This document shows, in pieces, positions 56,783-64,000 of a stretch of 64,000 nucleotides of DNA. The stretch spans positions 1 through 64,000 of the forward strand of contig JAFQDE010000004.1 in the NCBI GenBank assembly GCA_017416155.1, given 5' to 3'. Source of the DNA: Tyzzerella sp. Lineage in GTDB: Bacteria; Bacillota; Clostridia; Lachnospirales; Lachnospiraceae. The notes below the pieces were generated by a model, which was given only the letters and a program-made list of their open reading frames with translations, did not search any database and was not told the origin of the DNA. Within the stretch, counting starts at the first letter, position 1. Each line of letters opens with the position of its first letter. The position numbers were made by a program, and so were the translations under genes.

Positions 56783-58993
56783 TTGGAGCTTATAAAAGGG
56801 TATGTTGACCATATTGTTTACCGCAATGAAGACAATGGATATACGGTATTTCATTTAACAAATGATGACGGAGAACTGACCTGTGTCGGAACATTTCCTT
56901 ACATAGGCGAGGGCGAGATGCTGGAGGTGTCGGGAGAGTACATCACTCACAATGTATATGGCATGCAATTGCAGGTCTCATCTTATGAAGAATTAGAACC
57001 AGAGGACCTCGTGTCAATTGAAAGATATCTGGGCTCCGGTGCAATTAAAGGTCTGGGGGCCGTATTGGCAGGTAGAATTGTACGAAAGTTTAAGGGGGAT
57101 ACGTTTCGAATTATTGAGGAAGAGCCTGAACGGCTAGCAGAAGTGCAGGGAATCAGTGAACGTAAGGCGCGTGAGATTTCTCAGCAGGTGGAAGAGAAAA
57201 AGGACATGCGCAAGGCTATGATTTATTTGCAAAAATATGGAATCACACTGAATCTGTCCGCAAAAATCTATGAGCATTACGGACAAAGTGTGTATCGTGT
57301 CATGGAAGAAAACCCATATCAGATAGCAGATCATGTTCCGGGAGTAGGTTTTAAGACTGCCGACGAGATTGCACGAAGAATTGGTATCCATACGAATTCA
57401 GACTACCGTATTCGAAGCGGTATAGTCTATGTGTTATTGCAGGCAGTTGCGGATGGGCATATTTATCTGCCAGAGGAAGAGGTGCTATATCGCTCACAAA
57501 ATCTTTTGGAGATTGAACTTCCGGATATATCTAACCATCTGTTGGATTTGTCAATGGAGAAGAAGATTGTTATCAAACAGACAGATGCGGAAAAAAGAAT
57601 TTATCCGGCTCAATATTATTACATGGAACTTAGTACTGCCCAAATGCTACATGATTTGAATGTACAGTACGAGATTGCGGATGCTGCCATTGAACATAGA
57701 CTTTGCGCAATTGAAAAAAATGCGGAATTGGAATTAGATGACAGGCAAAGGCAGGCAGTGATTGCATCAGTGCGTAATGGTGTTCTCATTTTGACCGGTG
57801 GCCCGGGTACAGGTAAGACGACTACAATTAATGCGATGATACATTTCTTTGAAAGTGAAGGAATGGATATTTTTCTGGCAGCACCGACAGGACGTGCAGC
57901 GAAGCGTATGACAGAAGCTACCGGTTATGAGGCGAGAACCATCCACCGCATGTTGGAACTAGGATATGTTCCAGAGGGTGATGACAGTCGTATGCACTAT
58001 GGAAGAAATGAGGGGAATCCGTTGGAGGCAGATGTCATTATCATTGATGAGATGTCTATGGTGGATTTGCCACTCATGAATGTATTGCTCAGAGCAATTT
58101 CAATGGGCACAAGATTGATTCTTGTTGGGGATAAGGACCAATTGCCGTCAGTGGGACCGGGAAGTGTTTTAAAAGATTTGATTGAGTCTGAGAGTTTCTC
58201 TGTGGTTACGTTGAACAAGATATTTAGACAAGCTCAGCAGAGTGATATTGTGGTCAATGCACATAAAATTAACCGAGGAGAAGAAGTGGTTCTCGACAAT
58301 AAGAGTCAGGATTTCTTTTTCCTAAAGAGGCAGGATGCCAATGTGATTATTAGTGTAATTCTTACATTGATTCAAAAGAAATTGCCAAAGTATGTGGATA
58401 CCGATATGTCTGAAATTCAAGTGCTTACTCCAATGCGAAAGGGACTTTTGGGAGTGGAGAGACTAAATACCATTTTGCAACAATATTTGAATCCGCCAGA
58501 CAATAAAAAGGCTGAGAAAGAATACGGAGATAAATTGTTCCGTGTAGGCGACAAGGTGATGCAAATTAAAAATAATTATCAACTGGAATGGGAGATTGCG
58601 ACAAAGTACGGCCTAGTGGTGGACAAAGGTGTCGGTGTATTTAACGGTGATATCGGAAGAATTACAGACATTAATACATATGCCGAGACAGTAGAAGTAG
58701 AATTTGAAGAGAAGAAAAAGATTCGATATCCATTTCAGATGTTAGACGAATTGGAGCTGGCTTACGCGGTTACCATACACAAGTCACAAGGTAGCGAGTA
58801 TCCGGCAGTCATTATTCCGCTTCTTCAGGGACCAAGACAGCTTTATCATCGCAATCTTATCTATACAGCTGTGACAAGAGCGAGGAAATGTGTGACACTT
58901 GTGGGGAGTGATACCACCTTTCAAGAAATGATTTGCAATACAAATGAACAGAACCGATACACTTCACTTGCGGAACGTATTCAGGAACTGTAA
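56783..58993 (+). CDS. recD2: RecD2-type DNA helicase
   Basis: A 736-residue SF1B 5'-3' helicase of the RecD2 group (RecD without RecBC). The N-terminal OB-like and helix-hairpin-helix regions (SGAIKGLGAVLAGRIV; HVPGVGFKTADEIARRI) are followed by Walker A GGPGTGKTTT (about 339), motif II VIIIDEMSMVD, and the C-terminal motif AVTIHKSQGSEYPAVI and YTAVTRARK. The start is TTG 56783, six bases after GGAGGAG; the earlier in-frame TTG lies in front of that site. Confidence 0.95.
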   Translation: MELIKGYVDHIVYRNEDNGYTVFHLTNDDGELTCVGTFPYIGEGEMLEVSGEYITHNVYGMQLQVSSYEELEPEDLVSIERYLGSGAIKGLGAVLAGRIVRKFKGDTFRIIEEEPERLAEVQGISERKAREISQQVEEKKDMRKAMIYLQKYGITLNLSAKIYEHYGQSVYRVMEENPYQIADHVPGVGFKTADEIARRIGIHTNSDYRIRSGIVYVLLQAVADGHIYLPEEEVLYRSQNLLEIELPDISNHLLDLSMEKKIVIKQTDAEKRIYPAQYYYMELSTAQMLHDLNVQYEIADAAIEHRLCAIEKNAELELDDRQRQAVIASVRNGVLILTGGPGTGKTTTINAMIHFFESEGMDIFLAAPTGRAAKRMTEATGYEARTIHRMLELGYVPEGDDSRMHYGRNEGNPLEADVIIIDEMSMVDLPLMNVLLRAISMGTRLILVGDKDQLPSVGPGSVLKDLIESESFSVVTLNKIFRQAQQSDIVVNAHKINRGEEVVLDNKSQDFFFLKRQDANVIISVILTLIQKKLPKYVDTDMSEIQVLTPMRKGLLGVERLNTILQQYLNPPDNKKAEKEYGDKLFRVGDKVMQIKNNYQLEWEIATKYGLVVDKGVGVFNGDIGRITDINTYAETVEVEFEEKKKIRYPFQMLDELELAYAVTIHKSQGSEYPAVIIPLLQGPRQLYHRNLIYTAVTRARKCVTLVGSDTTFQEMICNTNEQNRYTSLAERIQEL

Positions 58994-59012
58994 GAGAGTC
59001 TTATGATAAGAA

Positions 59013-59717
59013 ATGAATTTATGGAAGCGATGTTTGGGGATGTTATATCCCCAAACATGTTATTTTTGTGGAAAAATCTCTAGAGATTGTATGTGCCTTG
59101 AATGTAGACAAAAGGTGGAATATATAGAAGAACCGCGATGTAAAAAGTGTGGTAAACCAATTCGGTATGAAGAACAGGAATATTGTTACGATTGTACGCA
59201 ACATATCTTTCATTATGAACAGGGAATGAGTATTTGGCTTCATAAGGGTCCGGTGAGATGGTCTGTTTATCAGTTCAAATACCATAATCGTAGAATTTTT
59301 GCAGAGTTTTATGCAAAAGAATGGTGGCGTATTTATGGCAATCAGTTAAAGAAATGGGGAATAGATGTCATTATTCCGGTTCCGCTGCATCAAAAACGCA
59401 GACGAAAAAGAGGATATAATCAGTCGGAAATACTTGCAAACGAATTGGGAAAACAATGTAATATTCCGGTGGATAGTCAGTCTGTTATACGAATCGTCAA
59501 TACGAGGCCTCAAAAAGAGTTAAACAACAAGGAGCGTAAGACGAACTTAAATAATGCATTTGAGGTGACACAGCATTGGAGACGTGCCAAAAAAGTGCTT
59601 TTAATAGACGATATTTATACAACAGGGAACACAATTGATTCCATAGCAAGACTTTTGAAGCAAAAAGGTGCAGAGAAAGTCTATTTTTTGACTATAAGTA
59701 TTGGACAAGGTTTCTGA
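59013..59717 (+). CDS. comF: ComF family phosphoribosyltransferase-like protein
   Basis: A 234-residue protein of the ComF family, needed for DNA uptake in competent relatives. Two pairs of cysteines form the N-terminal zinc site (CYFCGKISRDCMCLEC and CKKCGK...CYDC). The PRPP-binding loop VLLIDDIYTTGNT is near the C-terminus, and PLHQKRRRKRGYNQSEILA precedes it. It follows recD2 after 19 bases. dprA and yifB are also in the window. Confidence 0.95.
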   Translation: MNLWKRCLGMLYPQTCYFCGKISRDCMCLECRQKVEYIEEPRCKKCGKPIRYEEQEYCYDCTQHIFHYEQGMSIWLHKGPVRWSVYQFKYHNRRIFAEFYAKEWWRIYGNQLKKWGIDVIIPVPLHQKRRRKRGYNQSEILANELGKQCNIPVDSQSVIRIVNTRPQKELNNKERKTNLNNAFEVTQHWRRAKKVLLIDDIYTTGNTIDSIARLLKQKGAEKVYFLTISIGQGF

Positions 59718-59777
59718 ATGTGTGTTATACTTATACATAATGTTATATTAGGAGTAGTGTGTAACGAGGTGAGATTT

Positions 59778-60179
59778 ATGCTAAATGAAGAACGTATAAA
59801 ACACATGACAAAACTTGCCATTTACGAATCCCAAGGCGGGAATAAAGATTTGAAAGCAGGTCTTCAATATAAGAAAAGATATGTTGCAGTCAATACTTTT
59901 TGGTCAGCATTGTGGATGACAATGGCGTATATCGCGTTGGTGATGTTGGTTATTGTAACCTTGCTAAGTGACGTTTGGAAGACTTTAGTGTCAAGACAGA
60001 TACTGTCGCTAATCATGTCGTTTTTGGGAATTTATATTATTTTATTAATAGCGTACATTCGGCGCGCGAGACTTATTTACGCCAAAGAGCATGCTCAGGC
60101 ATATCATCGCATGAAAAATTTCAAAGAAGATTTGGAACAATTAGAAAAGATGTACGAGAAGGAGGATGGCAATGAATAA
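59778..60179 (+). CDS. Unknown small membrane protein upstream of cdaA
   Basis: A 133-residue protein with two membrane helices (about 40-63 and 72-93) between charged N- and C-terminal cytosolic parts; the last 35 residues (AYHRMKNFKEDLEQLEKMYEKEDGN) are predicted helical. I recognise no family. ATG 59778 follows GAGGTGA; 20 in-frame codons before it are not used. It overlaps the next gene by 8 bases. It may help place or control CdaA. Confidence 0.75.
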   Translation: MLNEERIKHMTKLAIYESQGGNKDLKAGLQYKKRYVAVNTFWSALWMTMAYIALVMLVIVTLLSDVWKTLVSRQILSLIMSFLGIYIILLIAYIRRARLIYAKEHAQAYHRMKNFKEDLEQLEKMYEKEDGNE

Positions 60180-61119
60180 GTTATTTGAGGTTAAAGGATA
60201 TTTGTCAAAATATTATGGTAAATATTCAAATATTGTAGATAAAGCAACTAAATTCATAGTAGCATTGTTGTCGTTAACATTTATCAATCAGAACATAGGA
60301 TTTTCGGAAATTGTATCGAAACCATTTATGTCAATTATATTGTCGGCAATCTGTATGATGCTTCCAATACCAATGACGGTCGTGTTTATCACAATAGCGA
60401 CGATGCTTCAACTATTGACAGTGTCAACCGGAGCTGCATTGGTAGCAGGTATTATGTTTATAATCATGTATGGGTTCTACTTGAGATATGCGCCGGGTAA
60501 GGCAATTGTAGTTTTGTTAGTTCCAATTGCATTTATGCTCCGAATTCCGGTGACAGTTCCTATTGTTTTAGGTCTTATCGGAAGTCCGATTTGCATTCTT
60601 CCGATGTCTATGGGAACGATGGCATATTATTTGATTGATTATATGAAATCAAACAGTACGTTGTTAGAAACACCTGTTGAAAGTGGCTTGATGGAACAGA
60701 TGGCAACATATGCACAGCAGATTCTAGTGAACCGTGAAATGTGGTGCAATATGATTGCATTTGCTATTTGTTTACTATTGGTTTACAACGTTCGCAGAAT
60801 GTCAGTAGACTATTCTTGGGAGATTGCAATTGTTGCAGGTATACTCGGAAATATCAATGTAATGGCCTACGGGTATATTCTAATGGATATTCAGCTTTCT
60901 TACATATCATTAATTGTGGGCAGTATAGTTGCAGTGCTGGTTGCATTGATTGTAAAATTCTTCGTTTTTGCCGTAGATTATACGCGGACAGAACGATTAC
61001 AGTATGAGGATGATGAATATTATTATTATGTAAAAGCAGTTCCGAAATCGTCAGTGGCAATTCCGGAGAAGACTGTTAAGCGTATCAATGAGCACCAGAA
61101 AATGGAGGAGACAGAATGA
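60172..61119 (+). CDS. Unknown polytopic membrane protein upstream of cdaA
   Basis: A 315-residue protein with about eight to nine membrane helices (first near 26-45). The mid-section LRYAPGKAIVVLLVPIAFMLRIPVTVPIVLGLIGSP is striking for its proline-rich helix breaks. The soluble C-terminus (DYTRTERLQYEDDEYYYYVKAVPK) is tyrosine- and acid-rich. No family recognised. ATG 60172 is well placed after AAGGAGG, and the gene overlaps cdaA by 4 bases, so co-translation with cdaA is likely. Confidence 0.78.
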   Translation: MNKLFEVKGYLSKYYGKYSNIVDKATKFIVALLSLTFINQNIGFSEIVSKPFMSIILSAICMMLPIPMTVVFITIATMLQLLTVSTGAALVAGIMFIIMYGFYLRYAPGKAIVVLLVPIAFMLRIPVTVPIVLGLIGSPICILPMSMGTMAYYLIDYMKSNSTLLETPVESGLMEQMATYAQQILVNREMWCNMIAFAICLLLVYNVRRMSVDYSWEIAIVAGILGNINVMAYGYILMDIQLSYISLIVGSIVAVLVALIVKFFVFAVDYTRTERLQYEDDEYYYYVKAVPKSSVAIPEKTVKRINEHQKMEETE

Positions 61120-62000
61120 GACAGGCAATTCAAAACTTTTTGAATTCTTATTTGGATGACTGGTATATGCCGGATGTGAGAGTGACAGATATCATAGAGA
61201 TTATCATAATTGCATTTTTGGCGTATCAGGTAATCGTATGGATTAAGAATACGAAGGCGTGGATGCTAATGAGAGGTATTGTTGTACTGGCTGTCTTTAT
61301 TTTGCTCGCAGCAGCTTTTAAGATGAACACCATTTTGTGGTTAGCGAAGAATTCTATCAGTGTTCTGGCAACAGCGGCTGTTATTGTTTTTCAACCGGAG
61401 CTTCGAAGAGCATTAGAAAAGTTGGGACAAAAGAATTTTCTTGCAAACATTGTATCTTTTGATAAAAACAGGTATCTTGAGCGTTTCAATGAAAAGACAA
61501 TAGATGCGGTTGTGAATGCATGCTATGAGATGGGCAAAGTGAACACAGGCGCACTCATTGTTGTTGAGCGAGATATTTTGTTGACTGAATATCAACAGAC
61601 AGGTATTGCATTGGATTCTCTTGTTTCTGAGCAGATTTTAATGAATATATTTGAACACAACACACCACTGCATGATGGCGCTGTTATTTTGCGTGGTGAT
61701 CGTATCGTTGCGGCTACATGTTATCTGCCATTATCAGAAAATATGGGGCTTAGCAAGCAGTTGGGTACTAGACATCGTGCAGCTGTGGGAATGAGCGAAG
61801 TGAGTGACGCATTTGTAATCTGTGTTTCAGAAGAAACCGGAAATGTCTCATATGCAGTTGGCGGTCATATTACCCGTTCAGTTCCGAAGGAACAATTGCG
61901 AGAACAATTGGTGCAATTGCAGGACAGAACAGAAAAAGAACACAAAATGTTTACATTGAAGAAAGGAAGACGTGGCGATGAAAGACAAGCTGAAAAATAA
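61116..62000 (+). CDS. cdaA: Diadenylate cyclase CdaA
   Basis: A 294-residue membrane-bound enzyme making c-di-AMP, which controls potassium and osmolyte balance and wall stress. Three N-terminal helices (about 24-42, 47-66, 74-92) precede the DAC domain with HDGAVIL (about 186) and TRHRAAVG (about 218). cdaR overlaps its end by 23 bases. glmM, often third in this cluster, is absent from the next positions; HPr and leuA come instead. Confidence 0.97.
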   Translation: MRQAIQNFLNSYLDDWYMPDVRVTDIIEIIIIAFLAYQVIVWIKNTKAWMLMRGIVVLAVFILLAAAFKMNTILWLAKNSISVLATAAVIVFQPELRRALEKLGQKNFLANIVSFDKNRYLERFNEKTIDAVVNACYEMGKVNTGALIVVERDILLTEYQQTGIALDSLVSEQILMNIFEHNTPLHDGAVILRGDRIVAATCYLPLSENMGLSKQLGTRHRAAVGMSEVSDAFVICVSEETGNVSYAVGGHITRSVPKEQLREQLVQLQDRTEKEHKMFTLKKGRRGDERQAEK

Positions 62001-63222
62001 TCTTGGCCTGAAAATTATGGCATTTGCTTTTGCGATTTTCCTTTGGTGGGCAGTTGTGAATATCGATGATCCGGTTCATACAAAACAATATTATGTGGAT
62101 GTTTCCGTGACGAATCCGGAAGTGATTACAAATGCAGGAAAAAGTTATCAGATTATAGATGATACTAAGACGATTACGGTTACCATAAAAGCCAGACGAA
62201 AAGTATTGGATGAGATCAAATCAAGTTTTATCTTGGCAACAGCAGATTTGCGAGAAATGCAGGATTCGTCTGTTCCGATTCGCTTGAAAGTATTAGGGTA
62301 TGAAGGAAGTTACGAGTCAGTTACTGCGTATCCGCAAAACATACAGGTGAGAGTAGAAAACACACTAAAGAAAACATTTCCAATTACAACGGTGGCAACA
62401 GGAAGTCCGAGAGATGGTTATGTTGTGGGTAATATGATATCGTCACCGCAGACGGTCGATGTCAGCGGACCAGAGTCTGTCATATCGAAAATCAGTAAGG
62501 TTGTTGCAAGGGTAGATGTTTCTGAAATATCAGCTGACACAACCATTGAAACAGAACTCATATATTATGATGCGGCTGATAATCGCATCGACAAGAGTTT
62601 GCTTTCAAGTAATTGCGATAAAAATGGAGTGAGTGTGAATGTAGATATATGGCACACCAAAAATGTGCAGATGTCATTTAACACTTCCGATATTAAGCCG
62701 GCAAAAGGTTATGTTTTTACCGGTATCGAGGTCGAACCGCAGACAATCCGTGTGGCAGGTACTGTTGAGCAATTAGGTGCTTTGACACAATTGGAAATTG
62801 ATGCTGAAGAACTGAAAAAGAAAGATGTAATAGCTAACGAAGAAATTATTATAGACATTACGAAACATTTGCCAGAAGGAATCATCATGGCAGATAGTAA
62901 CGAAAGTAACGTGGTAGTTAGAATCCTAGTAGAAAAAGCTGGAACGAAAACAATTATGTTGCCGGTGGGATCTATTCAGATTGAGAATGCCCCTTCTAAG
63001 TACAACTTGGAAAAAGGACCGGAACAAGAGGTTGAGTTGCAGTTCTCCGGCTCTAAAGAGGCATTGGAAAATCTTAGTAGCGAGAAGATTGTTGCTTCAG
63101 TTAACTTAGCTGAATACAAACAGACAGGAACCTACACAGTGGCTGTGCAGATTACAGAACTTCCGGAAGGTTGTGCATATATAGGTAATGCTACCATACA
63201 GATTATTTTAAAAAGAAAATAG
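61978..63222 (+). CDS. cdaR: CdaR, YbbR-domain regulator of CdaA
   Basis: A 414-residue protein with one N-terminal membrane helix (LGLKIMAFAFAIFLWWAVVNI) and about four YbbR repeats (each about 80 residues, e.g. starting at NTLKKTFPITT and VQMSFNTSDI) on the outer face. It binds and modulates CdaA. ATG 61978 is chosen over the in-frame GTG two codons earlier. It overlaps cdaA by 23 bases. Confidence 0.94.
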   Translation: MKDKLKNNLGLKIMAFAFAIFLWWAVVNIDDPVHTKQYYVDVSVTNPEVITNAGKSYQIIDDTKTITVTIKARRKVLDEIKSSFILATADLREMQDSSVPIRLKVLGYEGSYESVTAYPQNIQVRVENTLKKTFPITTVATGSPRDGYVVGNMISSPQTVDVSGPESVISKISKVVARVDVSEISADTTIETELIYYDAADNRIDKSLLSSNCDKNGVSVNVDIWHTKNVQMSFNTSDIKPAKGYVFTGIEVEPQTIRVAGTVEQLGALTQLEIDAEELKKKDVIANEEIIIDITKHLPEGIIMADSNESNVVVRILVEKAGTKTIMLPVGSIQIENAPSKYNLEKGPEQEVELQFSGSKEALENLSSEKIVASVNLAEYKQTGTYTVAVQITELPEGCAYIGNATIQIILKRK

Positions 63223-63247
63223 AGTGACTTTTTAGGAGGTTGTTTGG

Positions 63248-63511
63248 ATGGTAAAACAGAAAACAACAATAAAGAATCCAACCGGATTACATTTGAGACC
63301 AGCAGGGCTGTTTTGCAGGACAGCCGTGCAGTATAAAAGCAAGATTACATTCCAATATAAAGATACTACGGCGAATGCAAAGAGTGTTTTGAGTGTGCTT
63401 GGTGCCTGTATCAAACGCGGAGATGAGATTGAACTTATCTGCGAAGGTGTAGATGAAGAGGAAGCATTGGAAGCAATGGTGAAAATAATTGAAGACGGAT
63501 TAGGAGAGTGA
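63248..63511 (+). CDS. HPr-family phosphocarrier protein
   Basis: An 87-residue HPr-like protein. The active histidine is in NPTGLHLRPAG (about 15-16), and the serine site phosphorylated by HprK is in NAKSVLSVLGAC (about 46). Presence of the histidine argues for true HPr activity in sugar transport, rather than Crh only. hprK is 52 kb upstream. GGAGG precedes ATG 63248. Confidence 0.9.
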   Translation: MVKQKTTIKNPTGLHLRPAGLFCRTAVQYKSKITFQYKDTTANAKSVLSVLGACIKRGDEIELICEGVDEEEALEAMVKIIEDGLGE

Positions 63512-63519
63512 CATAAAGT

Positions 63520-64000
63520 ATGCTGAATTATCAAAGATATAGAAGGGTACCGGTAATGGATTACCCGGAAAGAGAGTGGCCGAACAAGCAGATTCAGAAG
63601 GCGCCTATCTGGTGTAGCGTAGATTTGCGTGACGGTAACCAGGCATTAATTGACCCGATGACAGTAGAAGAAAAAGTTGAGATGTTTAATCTCTTGGTGA
63701 AATTAGGCTTTAAGGAGATAGAGATTGGATTTCCGTCTGCTTCACAGATAGAATTCGATTTTATGCGTGAATTGGTAGAACGCAATTTGATTCCGGAAGA
63801 TGTAACAGTACAAGTGTTAGTGCAATGCAGAGAACATCTAATTAAGCGTACATTTGAAGCGCTAGAGGGTGTAAAAAGGGCAGTTGTACATATCTATAAT
63901 TCTACTTCTACATTGCAAAGAGATGTGGTGTTTAACAAGAGCAAAGAAGAAATTAAGCAGATTGCCATTGAGGGAACAGAGCTCGTGAAGTCTTTTGTAA
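63520..64000 (+). CDS. leuA: 2-isopropylmalate synthase, N-terminal part (runs off the window)
   Basis: The first 160 residues of the leucine-pathway enzyme that joins acetyl-CoA and 2-oxoisovalerate. [25 protein letters not shown] and [15 protein letters not shown] are of the long, actinobacterial-type LeuA. The metal-binding aspartate is in [10 protein letters not shown] 63520 starts 8 bases after the HPr-like stop. The C-terminus lies outside the window. CodY, encoded earlier, often controls leucine genes in Firmicutes. Confidence 0.93.
   Translation, partial: MLNYQRYRRVPVMDYPEREWPNKQIQKAPIWCSVDLRDGNQALIDPMTVEEKVEMFNLLVKLGFKEIEIGFPSASQIEFDFMRELVERNLIPEDVTVQVLVQCREHLIKRTFEALEGVKRAVVHIYNSTSTLQRDVVFNKSKEEIKQIAIEGTELVKSFV

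Overview
The window looks like a chromosomal segment of a low-GC, endospore-lineage Firmicute, most likely a Lachnospiraceae-type Clostridium relative. The evidence is strong AGGAGG-type ribosome binding sites, TTGACA/TATAAT promoters, and the gene set: CodY, HprK and HPr, CIRCE-controlled groESL, sporulation sigma-K, CdaA/CdaR, YqeG, the yifB-dprA-topA-codY block, and a dockerin-bearing wall hydrolase. Most of it is housekeeping core. The family assignments come from recognising protein sequence by eye; no database search was run.

Layout. 1-830: the C-terminal end of a large serine recombinase, so the window opens at the edge of an integrated mobile element. 0.8-8.8 kb: alpha/beta hydrolase, a frameshifted GH25 lysozyme with three SH3 repeats, a DUF1846 protein, ftsH, and a YedE/TusA-type sulfur or selenium pair. 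8.9-13.3 kb: uvrC, hprK, a ROK glucokinase and, on the opposite strand, sigK. 13.6-14.2 kb: a small putative antitoxin with a PemK/MazF-like toxin. 14.3-22.1 kb: yifB, dprA, topA, codY, an unknown small gene and groES-groEL. 22.2-28.5 kb: guaB, a peptidoglycan amidase, shikimate-pathway genes (aroK, aroE, aroD), yqeG and efp. 28.6-35.5 kb: a DUF5688-like gene, tRNA-Arg(CCG), azlCD, argS, an AlaX-type editing protein, a CPBP protease and an NlpC/P60 hydrolase. 35.5-41.3 kb is the accessory stretch: a D-2-hydroxyacid dehydrogenase, then a short HTH gene, a probable structured RNA with its own promoter and terminator, and a nuclease-like gene, all bracketed by a repeated sequence. Behind it lie a secreted glucosaminidase with a dockerin and a membrane-anchored beta-sandwich protein. 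41.3-64 kb: CYTH, DJ-1, tig-clpP-clpX-lon-engB, an AI-2E-type exporter, uvrB-uvrA, mreB, recD2, comF, two unknown membrane proteins, cdaA-cdaR, HPr and the start of leuA.

Functional links. UvrA, UvrB and UvrC are all present, in two places. Trigger factor, ClpXP, Lon, FtsH and GroESL make up a large part of the proteostasis set. HprK and HPr are the kinase and its substrate in carbon catabolite control. GH25, amidase, NlpC/P60, glucosaminidase, MreB and CdaA all act at, or in control of, the cell wall.

The best candidates for something new are the HTH / structured RNA / PBECR-like nuclease cassette (about 36.5-37.8 kb), which has the same order of parts as a type III toxin-antitoxin locus, and the adjacent dockerin enzyme plus membrane-anchored partner (37.9-41.3 kb), which may form a two-protein, cellulosome-like wall-remodelling unit.
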